From assembly GCF_000208925.1 (NCBI RefSeq), contig NW_001914921.1, positions 1,335 through 65,334 of the forward strand: DNA of 64,000 nt, given 5' to 3'. A program made the translations under genes and the position numbers. This DNA comes from Entamoeba histolytica HM-1:IMSS. Its lineage: Eukaryota; Evosea; Mastigamoebida; Endamoebidae. This document shows, piece after piece, positions 31,447 to 40,509 of this stretch. The notes under the pieces were generated by a model. That model was given only the letters and a program-made list of their open reading frames with translations. It did not search any database and was not told where the DNA came from. The first letter of the stretch is position 1; each line of letters starts with the position of its first letter.

Positions 31447-31761
31447 ATGACGGATATACAACAACTTATGTCTTGTGAAAAATTCCTTAATGACTTAATT
31501 GGTAAACTTGTTTCTATTAAGTTAAAATGGGGAATGGAATATAAGGGTATGCTTGTTTCAAGAGATGCTTATATGAACTTTTTATTAACAAATGCAGAAG
31601 AATGGACAAATGGAGTTATGGCTGGGAAGGTTGGAGATGTGTTAATACGGTTAGTTTTTTTTTAATTATTTTTGAATAACAATTATTAGAGTATAATGAA
31701 TTAACTAAATAGATGTAATAACGTTTTATATGTTCGTGATTTAAGTGATGAAAAATTATGA
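31447..31761 (+). CDS. SmF: Spliceosomal Sm protein F (2 exons)
   Basis: Exons 31447-31649 and 31713-31761 give 83 residues (family about 86). Sm1: [33 protein letters not shown], where KWGMEYKG and the YMN turn are diagnostic of SmF. Sm2 is completed only by splicing: GDVLIR+[15 protein letters not shown]. SmF is part of the seven-member ring on U1, U2, U4 and U5 snRNAs. The intron (63 nt) starts GTTAGT rather than the usual GTTTGT and ends TAG. The restored R-C-N-N-V-L-Y motif makes the splice convincing despite the unusual donor. Confidence 0.87.
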
Positions 31762-31782
31762 ATAAATAAAAACCGTTACAAA

Positions 31783-33260
31783 TTAATTAATCCCACCTAA
31801 TGGTGGAGAAAGACTTTTAATTGATATTTTACCACCAGTGTGTTTCTTTTTAGTTAATAGCTCTTTCTTTAAATCGGAGAATTGACTTTCATTAGATGTT
31901 TTAAATGTAACTATCTCTCTTAATGGTTTAGCAAATATTTTTATAGTAAAGATTTTCTTAGGGACTTTATCTTCAAATTCATATGAATGACAATTAACAA
32001 AATCTTCATCTATAGTATCAATAATTACAAAGTCATCTTTTAATAATTTTACTGAACCTTTTGAATATGACTCATTACAAATACCATATAATTGTCCTTC
32101 TTCTATCATTAATATGTTTGACCCTTTAGTTAATCCTTTCTTTTTGTTTAATTCAACTAACATTGTTCCATCATATCGTTCCTCTTCTACAGTTATAAAA
32201 GTCCCTCGTTCAACCATCTCTTTGTTTAATTCAAATGGACAAATAACAATACCCATTCTATCTGTATTAGTAACTACTTCATTTACAATTTGAACCATTT
32301 GATTTAATTGGTCAAGAACATAAAAAGGTAATATTCCTTTTTTACCATCAGCTCTAAAACAAATAGCCCACGTTTTTATAAATCGTTCAACAAATAAAAT
32401 TTGACCTGGTTTAACTGTTAATTGAAACATTGATTGTTTTGTATATTCTTGATTCACTTTAAAGTATTTACAAACTTTTTGTTCATAATATTTTTTTTCA
32501 TAATTTAAATAAGCAGCAGGAACATAACCAAATGACTTTTGTTTATAAACCAACCACCAATTACTTTGTGGACACTGAACAATCATAACTTCTTCATCTT
32601 TTTCTAAACTTAATGTTTTTGAATCACAACTTTTAAATGGATATAATACTTTAGCATTACAAGGCAATTCTCTTGGAACAGTAACTAGTAAATAAATTTC
32701 TTTTTTAATTCTTATTCTTCATTATACATCTAATTTTAAACAAACTTAATTTCTCTTTTGAAGTATATCTGGCAGTTGTATTTTCTTTAATTATTTTTAC
32801 TCTATTTCTTGGAATATATCCACTTTCATTTTGTTTATTAAATACTAATAACCATCCACCTTCAATATTGTCTTCAGTGCAATCAAGTATTTCTCCTTCT
32901 TCTATTGACAAACATTCTATATCATCTGATGAAAATTTAAATAATGCTTGTACCCTAGACATAAATATATTATGTTTGCTTATATTATAATTAAATCAAA
33001 CTTATATAACACCTTTGTTTTAGTAAAAGAATCCAATACAAATTTTGACTTATCAAACACACTCACCCTATATTAAATAAGTTTGAAATTATTTATTTCA
33101 GACTTTGATTATCAAACTTTCCATGTAACCTTCCTCTTATTTTTTCTCGAGGTAACATCGTAATAAATTCAATAATATCACCTTTTTGATATGACAATTT
33201 TGATAATGTATTTGATTGAAAAGAATCAATAGCCCTCAAATAAACAGTTGACTCACTCAT
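31783..33260 (-). CDS. Triple-SH3 adaptor protein (proposed 4 exons)
   Basis: Proposed exons 33260-33118, 33067-33002, 32954-32746 and 32684-31783 give 439 residues. SH3-1 (about 4-57): VYLRAIDSFQSNTLSKL, YQKGDIIEFI, GRLHGK+VSVFDKSKFVLD, which is complete only if intron 1 is removed. SH3-2: VQALFKFSSDDIECLSIEEGEILDC, GGWLLVFNK, SGYIPRNRVKI. SH3-3: AKVLYPFKSCDSKTLSLEKDEEV, WWLVYKQKSFGYVPAAYL. The C-terminal 200 residues may hold further diverged beta domains. It is likely a cortical or endocytic scaffold for proline-rich partners. Introns 1 and 2 begin GTTTGA and end TAG; intron 3 is canonical. A simpler gene starting at the ATG at 32962 (losing SH3-1) is the alternative, and that ATG overlaps the proposed TAG acceptor. 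Confidence 0.7.
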
Positions 33261-33539
33261 GTCTGAACTATTTACTATTCTTTTCAGTTTTATGCAATAA
33301 TCCTAAAAAAAGAATGAACTTCAAAACATATTTTTTTTCTCTTTCATTAGTGAAAAATCATATTCTAGAATTTTTAAAATAACTCATTTAGTGTTATTGC
33401 ATTACTTCTTTTTTCATTTAATAATTCAAAATTATCAAAATGTTTTTTATTAATTTTTTGTTAAATTTAATTTCTTTACTCATTTATTATTTTTAATAGT
33501 AAACTCATCCTACTTCTTTTGATACATCATTAAAAAGCA

Positions 33540-34402
33540 ATTAATTAAATATTAATAGAAATAGTTTCTAATGTTCTTTATTCATTGGAGACAAGTTCAA
33601 TCAATTTATCTTCTTCTAATAACTCTACAGAGTATGTTTGGTTGTGATTGAAGCAATATTCCATGACATCTATCATATTTTGTATTACAAGGTTTTTTAT
33701 TTCTTTAATGATGTCTATCTCAATTTTTAATTCTTTAATTAATCTAATACTATCTTTATTTATTAATCCATTTATTGAGATTACTACTGGAATTATTTTG
33801 ACATCTTTTAATTTTTCTATTTTCATTAGAATATTTTTTAATTCTTTATGCTTAATTCTTTTCTTCAAATACACTCAATTAATATTGTGATCAGCCACAA
33901 TAGTCATATCAAATATTAGACCAGTTTTATTCTTTTTATCTATTACATATATGTTTGGTATTTTATTATATTATCATTCACTTTTTGCATAATTTGTTTG
34001 TTCAAAATCATAGTAATGTCTTTATATTTGAACACTGTTTCATATTGTATATTTCTTATATAGTGATAGATCATGAATTGTCTATAAAATAATAAAAATA
34101 ATGAAAGAAGATAAATAAACGAATGATAAAAAAGACAGAATCAATGGTATTGTTATTATTTTAGTTTTATTTAAATCATTATGTGGAATGATAGAAATAG
34201 AAATTATGATAATGTCATACTAACAATAAATGAAATAAATTTAAGTATAATGAAAATAAGTAATTGGAAAGCACTAAGAATAGAAACTATATATGGATAT
34301 TATTTGAAAAGAATGTCATCATCAAGAGAAATCATTCTCAGTATCTTTAATGAATTGTTAGACAATATAATTCCTTATCAACTTTTCTTTCAATATTTTT
34401 AG
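33540..34402. mobile_element. Rearranged LINE fragment (3' part minus, RT part plus)
   Basis: From about 34085 down to 33575 on the minus strand the translation is the C-terminal endonuclease side of LINE ORF2: IRNIQYETVFKYKDITMILN, a shift, DKKNKTGLIFDMTIVADHNI, a stop, VYLKKRIKHKELKNILMKIE. It then runs into the LINE 3' end (TATTAATATTTAATTAATTG). From 34181 to 34402 the plus strand carries an RT piece (WNDRNRNYDNVILTINEIN, YGYYLKRMSSSREIILSIFN). The RT part should precede the endonuclease part in the same direction, so the 5' piece is inverted relative to the 3' piece. Stops in both prevent function. Flanking 33261-33539 and 34403-34735 show no gene. Confidence 0.78.
34091..34172 (+). repeat. 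dispersed repeat shared with 4059-4165
   Basis: The counterpart of the block at 4059-4165: 29 identical bases, then AGAATCAATGGTATTGTTAT and TTTTAGTTTT. It lies at the inversion point between the two LINE parts. Confidence 0.5.
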
Positions 34403-34735
34403 AAAACCAAAAAATAAAAGTTTGATTATTAACAATTTATTTCAAGTACTCTTTTCAAAAGGTATTTGATATAATAGATGTTATGTTATTTATTATAAAA
34501 TCCTTTCATTATATATTATAAATTAAAATAATTCCTTTAATTAAAAAAATTATAAAGCATCATGAGTATTGGTTATGTATTTATTTACCCATTGTGTAGT
34601 TTTTATTAATTATTTCCATAGGTATAATTATTGCATATCATAATTTTCAATTATTTTCTTTAAAAAAGATTATTGTTTGTTTTTGGAACATTTAGTACTT
34701 AAAAAATTTTTAAGAACTAAGAAAGAAATATTTAT

Positions 34736-35425
34736 ATGGTAATTATTTTCATTAGTATTTTTATTTCTATTTGTTCTGCTCAATATTTGAGACATTGTAT
34801 GTATTTTGACGAAGAGTGTAAGAGAATTAGTTCATGTGAATTTATTCAGTTAAATACTTGTTTGGCTATTCCAAACCCTAAAAATACAATTGAATATTTT
34901 TATTCAAAAACTGTTCAAAAAGGAAATGAAATTGTTAATTATCAGTTTAGTTCAAATGAACTTTGTCTTAACGAAAGTTCTGTTCCAAATCATGTTAATA
35001 CAATAAAACAATTTGGAGTTTGTGTTGCTGATAAATCTATATATATAATAGATACTATTGTTGATCAACTTGATAACATTGAACAAGGAGCTGTAGGGTA
35101 TTTAAGTAATACGACACTTGTATTTTCTAATGACAATGAAACTAAACCATGTTCAATGGTATCAACAATTCAAGTTATTTATAATTCATGTGTTGAAGTA
35201 ATGGAAGGAACATATTCAAAAGCAAGTGTTATTAATAATACACTTACGTTACAAACATTTAGAGATAAAGAATGTGTAAATTTAGCAATGACAAACATTG
35301 AAAGTCCATGTGGTTCATGTACAAAAGAATATTTTGGAAATGAGTTAACAAGATATGTAAATGTTCATTGTTATAAAAAAGAAGAAAAGAATGACACATT
35401 ACCAAAACAACAAAAAGAGTTATAA
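34736..35425 (+). CDS. Secreted cysteine-rich protein, tandem copy A
   Basis: 229 residues, not recognised. A signal peptide (VIIFISIFISICSAQ) precedes a mature chain with paired cysteines: LRHCMYFDEECKRISSCEF, LNTCL, PCSMVSTIQVIYNSCVEV, DKECVNL, SPCGSC and NVHCYKK. The gene 90 bp downstream has the same cysteine frame, so the two are ancient tandem duplicates. The tail is short, charged and ends QKEL, loosely like a KDEL-type ER retrieval signal. The protein is likely a disulfide-bonded luminal or secreted protein with N-glycosylation sites (NTT, NET, NNT). GAACT lies 22 nt before the start. Confidence 0.75.
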   Translation: MVIIFISIFISICSAQYLRHCMYFDEECKRISSCEFIQLNTCLAIPNPKNTIEYFYSKTVQKGNEIVNYQFSSNELCLNESSVPNHVNTIKQFGVCVADKSIYIIDTIVDQLDNIEQGAVGYLSNTTLVFSNDNETKPCSMVSTIQVIYNSCVEVMEGTYSKASVINNTLTLQTFRDKECVNLAMTNIESPCGSCTKEYFGNELTRYVNVHCYKKEEKNDTLPKQQKEL

Positions 35426-35514
35426 TTTATATTTTCTTTTTAAATAAAATATCTAATTGGTTTTTTATATAAAAATAAAAAATAAAACTTAAAATTATTT
35501 AAATTATTTAAATT

Positions 35515-36273
35515 ATGCTATTCCTTCTTTTCTTAGTTTCTAATTATTGTATTTATGCAAAACTATTAAGGGAATGTGCTTATTTAGATGGAGATTGTAA
35601 AGAAATGATTGGATGTGAATATAGAGAATTAGACACTTGTTTAATAAGAACAGAACCAAATCCTAAATCAAAAATTTTAGAAACAATATCTTTTACTCTT
35701 AGTACTGATGGTAAGTCATTAAGAACTGATATGTATACTGGTAATGATCATTGTGAAAAAACAAAAGATAATTATATGAATAATTTAATTCCATTAGAAC
35801 TAAATACATGTACTAATGCTAACCAACCTCCTTTCAGAAAAATAGTTAGTATAATCGATTCTTTGGAGAGTGATGAAAGAAAACCAATTGCTTACTTTAC
35901 TAATTCTACTTTAGGATTAACTAAAGAAGGACTATGTGATAAAGCAACAGTTATTGAGTCAATGTTTAGTGGTTGTACTGCTTTTCCTGATGGAACATCT
36001 GCTATGTATCGAATACATAATAACAAATTATTGTGTGAAGCATTCAATGATAACCAATGTATTGTTTATCGTGATACCATTTTAGAACAACAATGTGAAA
36101 CATGTTTTAGTGAACAAATTAGTGAAGGAGTTTATCAATACAGACAATTACATTGTGGTTCATCATTTATTAATAAAGTAAAAAACAATGATAATATCAT
36201 TTTAAACAAATCTACTGAAGAAAATAAAAAAGAAGATGATGAAAAACAAGTAAAAACAAAAGAAGATCTTTAA
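35515..36273 (+). CDS. Secreted cysteine-rich protein, tandem copy B
   Basis: 252 residues. Signal peptide LFLLFLVSNYCIYA, then LRECAYLDGDCKEMIGCEYRE, LDTCL, LNTCTN, GLCDKATVIESMFSGCTAF, NQCIVYR, QQCETC and LHCGS. These cysteines align one-for-one with copy A, although identity elsewhere is low. The C-terminal 45 residues are Lys/Glu/Asp-rich and end KEDL, again loosely KDEL-like. Function unknown. The spacer downstream (36274-36735) is AT-rich without features. Confidence 0.75.
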   Translation: MLFLLFLVSNYCIYAKLLRECAYLDGDCKEMIGCEYRELDTCLIRTEPNPKSKILETISFTLSTDGKSLRTDMYTGNDHCEKTKDNYMNNLIPLELNTCTNANQPPFRKIVSIIDSLESDERKPIAYFTNSTLGLTKEGLCDKATVIESMFSGCTAFPDGTSAMYRIHNNKLLCEAFNDNQCIVYRDTILEQQCETCFSEQISEGVYQYRQLHCGSSFINKVKNNDNIILNKSTEENKKEDDEKQVKTKEDL

Positions 36274-36735
36274 TAATTTATTTTCCAATTATTCTTTTAT
36301 CATTCAGAAAATAAAAACGTATTGAAGCAATAAGAATAATTTTTTTCATTGTAAAGCTAAATTATTAGATAATATTTTAGTTATTTCTATATTCTATAAT
36401 GTTTAATATACAGATACTTATAAATTGTCTTGTAAGTAAAGAAATTTTATTTAATTTTCTTTATGAATATATAATAATTGTATTAGAATAAATTACATTC
36501 AAATCCATTTTATAAAACTATTTATTCAATAAAAGAATAAATACAAAATAAAAATTATTCTTAAAAAATAAATAAATTAATAATAAGTAAGTTTAATAAG
36601 TAGTTTAAAATAACAAGAAATACTAACAGAAGAAAGAATTTTCAAAAACGCTACTAAAATAAAAAAATATGAAACAATAGAAGAAGTTATAAATCAACTC
36701 AAAAAAAAGAACTAATAATTATATTATTTTAGTGA

Positions 36736-37644
36736 ATGAAAGCATTCCTTTTTGCATTTATTTGTGTTTGTGCACTTGCTGAAGAAGATTTGTTCAATCC
36801 ATTTATTCATGGTAAAACCATCTTAAAACGAATGAGAACAATTAAAAATGCTAATAGAAGAAATGAACGAACATTATTAGCTCTTGAAAATAGAGAAAGA
36901 AAAATTGAAAACGCATTAGATATATTATATAATGATATGAAACTTGCAGTTGATATGGCAGATAGAATGAAGATTGAAACCCAAATTGATAAATTACATA
37001 AAAATATGGATAAAATTAGAAGACAAAAAAGAACTATTTTAAGAAGAATGAGACAAATGGCTGATAAGATTGCTCTTCCTGATAGAGATAGATTAGTTAG
37101 AAAAACAAGAATTGAGCATAGAGTTGGTCTTGAAGAAAATACTCATATTAGAAGAGAAATTGAACACAACCAAAAACTCCTTTTAAAAGAAACTCAAGCC
37201 CTTGCTCATAAATATGCTAAGATGGCTGCTGAAATTGCCTCAGAAAAATTAGTTAAGACTATTGACCATAAAAATGAAGGTGATATCTTAAAGGCTAAAG
37301 ACAAATTCAAGAAAGTAGCTAAGAAAGCTTATAATAAATATTATAAGAAGATTGTTGAAAGAATTGAAGAAGCTACTTCTGAAGGTGTTAACAACGTTGA
37401 CATTAAGATGGTTTGTAGATCTGCTATCGATGGATTAATTAGAAAACTTGAACACCAATATTTGACTGTTGTCAGATCAAGAAATGAAGCTAAGAAAGAA
37501 GCTAAAAAAGTCCTTAAAAAACCATTAAGAAAATCTATGAAGACTCTTAGTAAGAAGTTCAAGAATACAATGACTACAAAGACTAATAAACAAACAAAAA
37601 AAGAAGCTAGTAAAGTTGCCAACAAAATTGTTTCTAAGAAATAA
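36736..37644 (+). CDS. Very basic secreted coiled-coil protein
   Basis: 302 residues, not recognised. A clear signal peptide (MKAFLFAFICVCALAEE) precedes an all-helical, extremely Lys/Arg-rich chain. Heptad-like segments include RRNERTLLALENRERKIENA and QIDKLHKNMDKIRRQKRTIL. A Lys-rich tail follows, like a histone or antimicrobial tail (KKEAKKVLKKPLRKSMKTL, ending IVSKK). Only one Cys lies in the mature part. Codon use has more AAG, GCC, ATC and CTT than the neighbours and resembles the PGK gene in this window, suggesting strong expression. A secreted or granule protein that binds polyanions is a guess. It converges on the EF-hand gene, 42 bp apart. Confidence 0.75.
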   Translation: MKAFLFAFICVCALAEEDLFNPFIHGKTILKRMRTIKNANRRNERTLLALENRERKIENALDILYNDMKLAVDMADRMKIETQIDKLHKNMDKIRRQKRTILRRMRQMADKIALPDRDRLVRKTRIEHRVGLEENTHIRREIEHNQKLLLKETQALAHKYAKMAAEIASEKLVKTIDHKNEGDILKAKDKFKKVAKKAYNKYYKKIVERIEEATSEGVNNVDIKMVCRSAIDGLIRKLEHQYLTVVRSRNEAKKEAKKVLKKPLRKSMKTLSKKFKNTMTTKTNKQTKKEASKVANKIVSKK

Positions 37645-37686
37645 TTAATTTCTTATTTTGAGTAAAAAAATTCAATTGTATTTTCT

Positions 37687-37911
37687 TCAATTTAGGAGGG
37701 GATAGTGTATTTTTTTTGTATCACAATAATTCATGTATTGCATTAATGATATTTTTCCATCTTTATTCTGATCTATTTCTTTAAACACTTTTAGAATTTG
37801 ATTAACATTAACTTGGTATTTAATTGCTGAAGAAAGAAAATCGTAAAATGAAATAATTCCATCATGATCTTCATCTATTTCATTAAAAGTATCTTTTAAT
37901 TGAGATTCCAT
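37687..37911 (-). CDS. Small EF-hand calcium-binding protein
   Basis: 74 residues with two EF-hands. Loop 1 is DEDHDGIISFYDF and loop 2 is DQNKDGKISLMQY; each has Asp at 1, 3 and 5, Gly at 6 and Ile at 8. The usual Glu at loop position 12 is Asp in loop 1 (FYD) and appears replaced in loop 2 (LMQ), so calcium affinity may be low or one-sided. No other domain. Such single-lobe calmodulin-like proteins are numerous in Entamoeba. Confidence 0.85.
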   Translation of the reverse strand: MESQLKDTFNEIDEDHDGIISFYDFLSSAIKYQVNVNQILKVFKEIDQNKDGKISLMQYMNYCDTKKIHYPLLN

Positions 37912-39082
37912 TTAAATTCTTTCTGAAAATAATTACTGAAAAGTAAAAGTCTTTTCCTTTAAAAAAAGAGAATAAGACAACCTTAATTACTTTTTAGAGA
38001 ATAGACTTATAAATATATGTTAGATATGAACCAAATAAATTCAGTTATTTTCTTTCAAAAAAATCATTTTATGTATTTTTTTCAATTAAATTTCAAATTA
38101 TTTTTTTAATTAAGTATTTGTGAAATAAGTATAAAAAAAATTCTATTCTTTAAACAAAACAAAAGATTTAAGACATTTATTTAAAACCATTTCTTGTCAA
38201 TTTTTTTATTTAAACAATTTAAAATAATTCTTTTTTTGTTAAACAAATTCGTTATGAAAAAATAATATCATTAAATCATTGAAATTTGCTATAACACTAA
38301 TTTCTAATATTAGATTATTAATACGTTATAAAATCAAATATTAAATAAAACTTAGTATTATTATGGTTTGACAATTTCTAGATATTTCTTTATGTTTTAA
38401 TTCTTCTCTTCTTTATTTTATAATTAAAAACTTATAATCTACTTAATTTTAACTTATTTTAATTTTTCTTTTATTCTTTTTTTTTATTTTGATGGTTATA
38501 TTATTCATTCTTATTATTCCTTTAATTTAATTTTATAAAAATCATCTATTAAAGTATTTAAAAGATCTTAAAATAAAAGAAACATTTTATTTTCTATTAT
38601 TTCTTTTAGAATTAATTGAAACAAAAGTTTTTTTTTTGGTTTTTATTTTTTTATTTTTGAATATGTTTTTTTTAACAATATTTACAACACCACTGAATTG
38701 TTTTACTTCTATGCATAACATATGAACGCTTAAATGTTAATTAACTAAATAATAATGAGAAAAAAAGAGTAAAACAATAAAGAAAACAAAAGATAATTAA
38801 AATAACAATTTAAAATATATAGTCTTAGCTAAGATTATGATAGTTCAGAAATATAAAAGAAACAAAAAAATTAGAAAAGGAGAAATTTCAAAAACCCTTC
38901 TTATTGAAGAAAAGAACTTCAAATAAATGAAAAAAGTGAATAACAAATAAATAGTAAAAAATTAATATAAAGAAGGAAAGAAAAATGAAAAGAAAAAGAC
39001 GCAGTCATCAAAAAATACGAAACGACACGAATTCACACATATGAAAAGGTATAAAAAGATCAAGATAAAAAACTTATATTTA
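37912..39082. other. long AT-rich spacer upstream of PGK
   Basis: 1.17 kb with homopolymer runs, no open frame with coding character and no repeat matching the rest of the window. The last 100 bp serve as the PGK upstream region. Confidence 0.6.
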
Positions 39083-40330
39083 ATGGGATTTACTAAAAAG
39101 AGTCTTGATCAAATTGATGTTAAAGACAAAAGAGTCTTTATGAGAGTTGATTTTAATGTTCCAATGGAAAAAGGAAAAATTACTAACACTAAAAGAATTG
39201 ATGCTACTATTCCATCAATTCAATATTGCCTTGATCACGGATGTAAAGCTGTTGTTCTTGCCTCACATCTTGGAAGACCAGATGGACATGTTGTTCCAGA
39301 ACTTACTCTTAAACCAGTTGCTGAAAAATTAGAAGAAATTCTTAAACATAAAGTTATTTTCTTAAATGACTGTGTTGGTGAAGAAGTTATTAAGGCTTGT
39401 GCTAACCCAGCTCCAGGAAGTGTTATCTTATTAGAAAATGTTAGATTCCATCCAGAAGAAGAAGGATCATCAATTGTTGATGGAAAGAAAGTCAAAGCTG
39501 ACCCAGAAAAGGTTAAAGAATTCAGAGAACAATTAACTAAACTTGGTGATGTTTATGTTAATGATGCATTTGGAACAGTTCACAGAGCACACTCTACTAT
39601 GGTTGGTGTTAATTTAAGCCCAAAGGTATCAGGATTCCTTGTCAAGAAAGAACTTGGATACTTTGCTAAAGCATTCGATCATATCAACAGACCATATCTT
39701 GGAATCCTTGGAGGAGCTAAGGTTGCTGATAAAATCCCAATTATTAACAACTTCCTTGAAAAGGTTGATCAACTTATTATTTGTGGTGGTATGGCTTATA
39801 CCTTCCTTGCTGCTTCAAAGAATATGAAGATTGGTAAATCACTCTTTGATGCTTCAAAGGTTGAAATGTGTAAAGAACTTCTTGCTAAGGCTGAAGCTAA
39901 GAAAGTTGAAATTCTTCTTCCATTTGATTTCGTTGCTTGTGATAAATTTGGAGAAGATGCTAACACTCAAATTTGTACTCTTGAAGAAGGTATCCCAGAA
40001 GGATGGGAAGGTGTTGATTGTGGACCCAAGACTTCTGCTTTATGGAGAGAAAAAATTCTTGCTGCTAAAACAATTATGTGGAACGGACCATGTGGTGTCT
40101 TTGAAATTGATAAATTCTCAGCTGGAACTAAAGCTCTTTGTGAAGCTGTTGCTGCTGCTACCCAAGCTGGTGTTTTGACTATTGTTGGTGGTGGAGATAC
40201 TCCAACAGCTCTTAAGAAATTCGGTCTTGACAAACAAGTCAGCCATATCTCAACTGGAGGAGGAGCATCACTTGAACTTTTACAAGGACTTCCACTTCCA
40301 GGTGTTGCTAACCTTGATGATGCTGAATAA
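39083..40330 (+). CDS. PGK: Phosphoglycerate kinase
   Basis: 415 residues, the normal PGK length. It makes ATP (or GTP, reported for Entamoeba) from 1,3-bisphosphoglycerate in glycolysis. Signature: [20 protein letters not shown], with RVDFNVP diagnostic. Also [36 protein letters not shown], a nucleotide-loop [10 protein letters not shown], and [13 protein letters not shown] near the C-terminus. The frame is open 14 codons further upstream, but the ATG at 39083 gives the canonical start [10 protein letters not shown] and fits the very short leaders of the genus. Codon use is biased toward C-ending and CTT/GGA codons, as expected for an abundant enzyme. Confidence 0.96.
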   Translation: MGFTKKSLDQIDVKDKRVFMRVDFNVPMEKGKITNTKRIDATIPSIQYCLDHGCKAVVLASHLGRPDGHVVPELTLKPVAEKLEEILKHKVIFLNDCVGEEVIKACANPAPGSVILLENVRFHPEEEGSSIVDGKKVKADPEKVKEFREQLTKLGDVYVNDAFGTVHRAHSTMVGVNLSPKVSGFLVKKELGYFAKAFDHINRPYLGILGGAKVADKIPIINNFLEKVDQLIICGGMAYTFLAASKNMKIGKSLFDASKVEMCKELLAKAEAKKVEILLPFDFVACDKFGEDANTQICTLEEGIPEGWEGVDCGPKTSALWREKILAAKTIMWNGPCGVFEIDKFSAGTKALCEAVAAATQAGVLTIVGGGDTPTALKKFGLDKQVSHISTGGGASLELLQGLPLPGVANLDDAE

Positions 40331-40482
40331 AGAGAATTAATTCAATTTATTCTTCACAAATTTTATTTATTAAAAATTAAAATAGAAATAAGTGGTTTTA
40401 TTAAGTTTTATAATTTCAAATTTAAATATTTTTCTCAATGGGTTTTTTTATATATGTATTTTATATATTTGACTCACTAGCC

Positions 40483-40490
40483 AATGAACT
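40483..40490 (+). promoter_or_regulatory. GAAC core-promoter element
   Basis: AATGAACT, the consensus of the Entamoeba-specific GAAC box, lies 20 nt before the ATG at 40510. Its position supports starting the next gene at 40510 rather than at the in-frame ATG at 40438. Confidence 0.6.
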
Positions 40491-40509
40491 ATTTATTTTA
40501 GAGTTATTT

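Noticed and set aside
33578..33874. 98-codon minus-strand frame as an independent gene
   Set aside because: It is the LINE endonuclease-side fragment, continuous (after a stop) with upstream LINE sequence.
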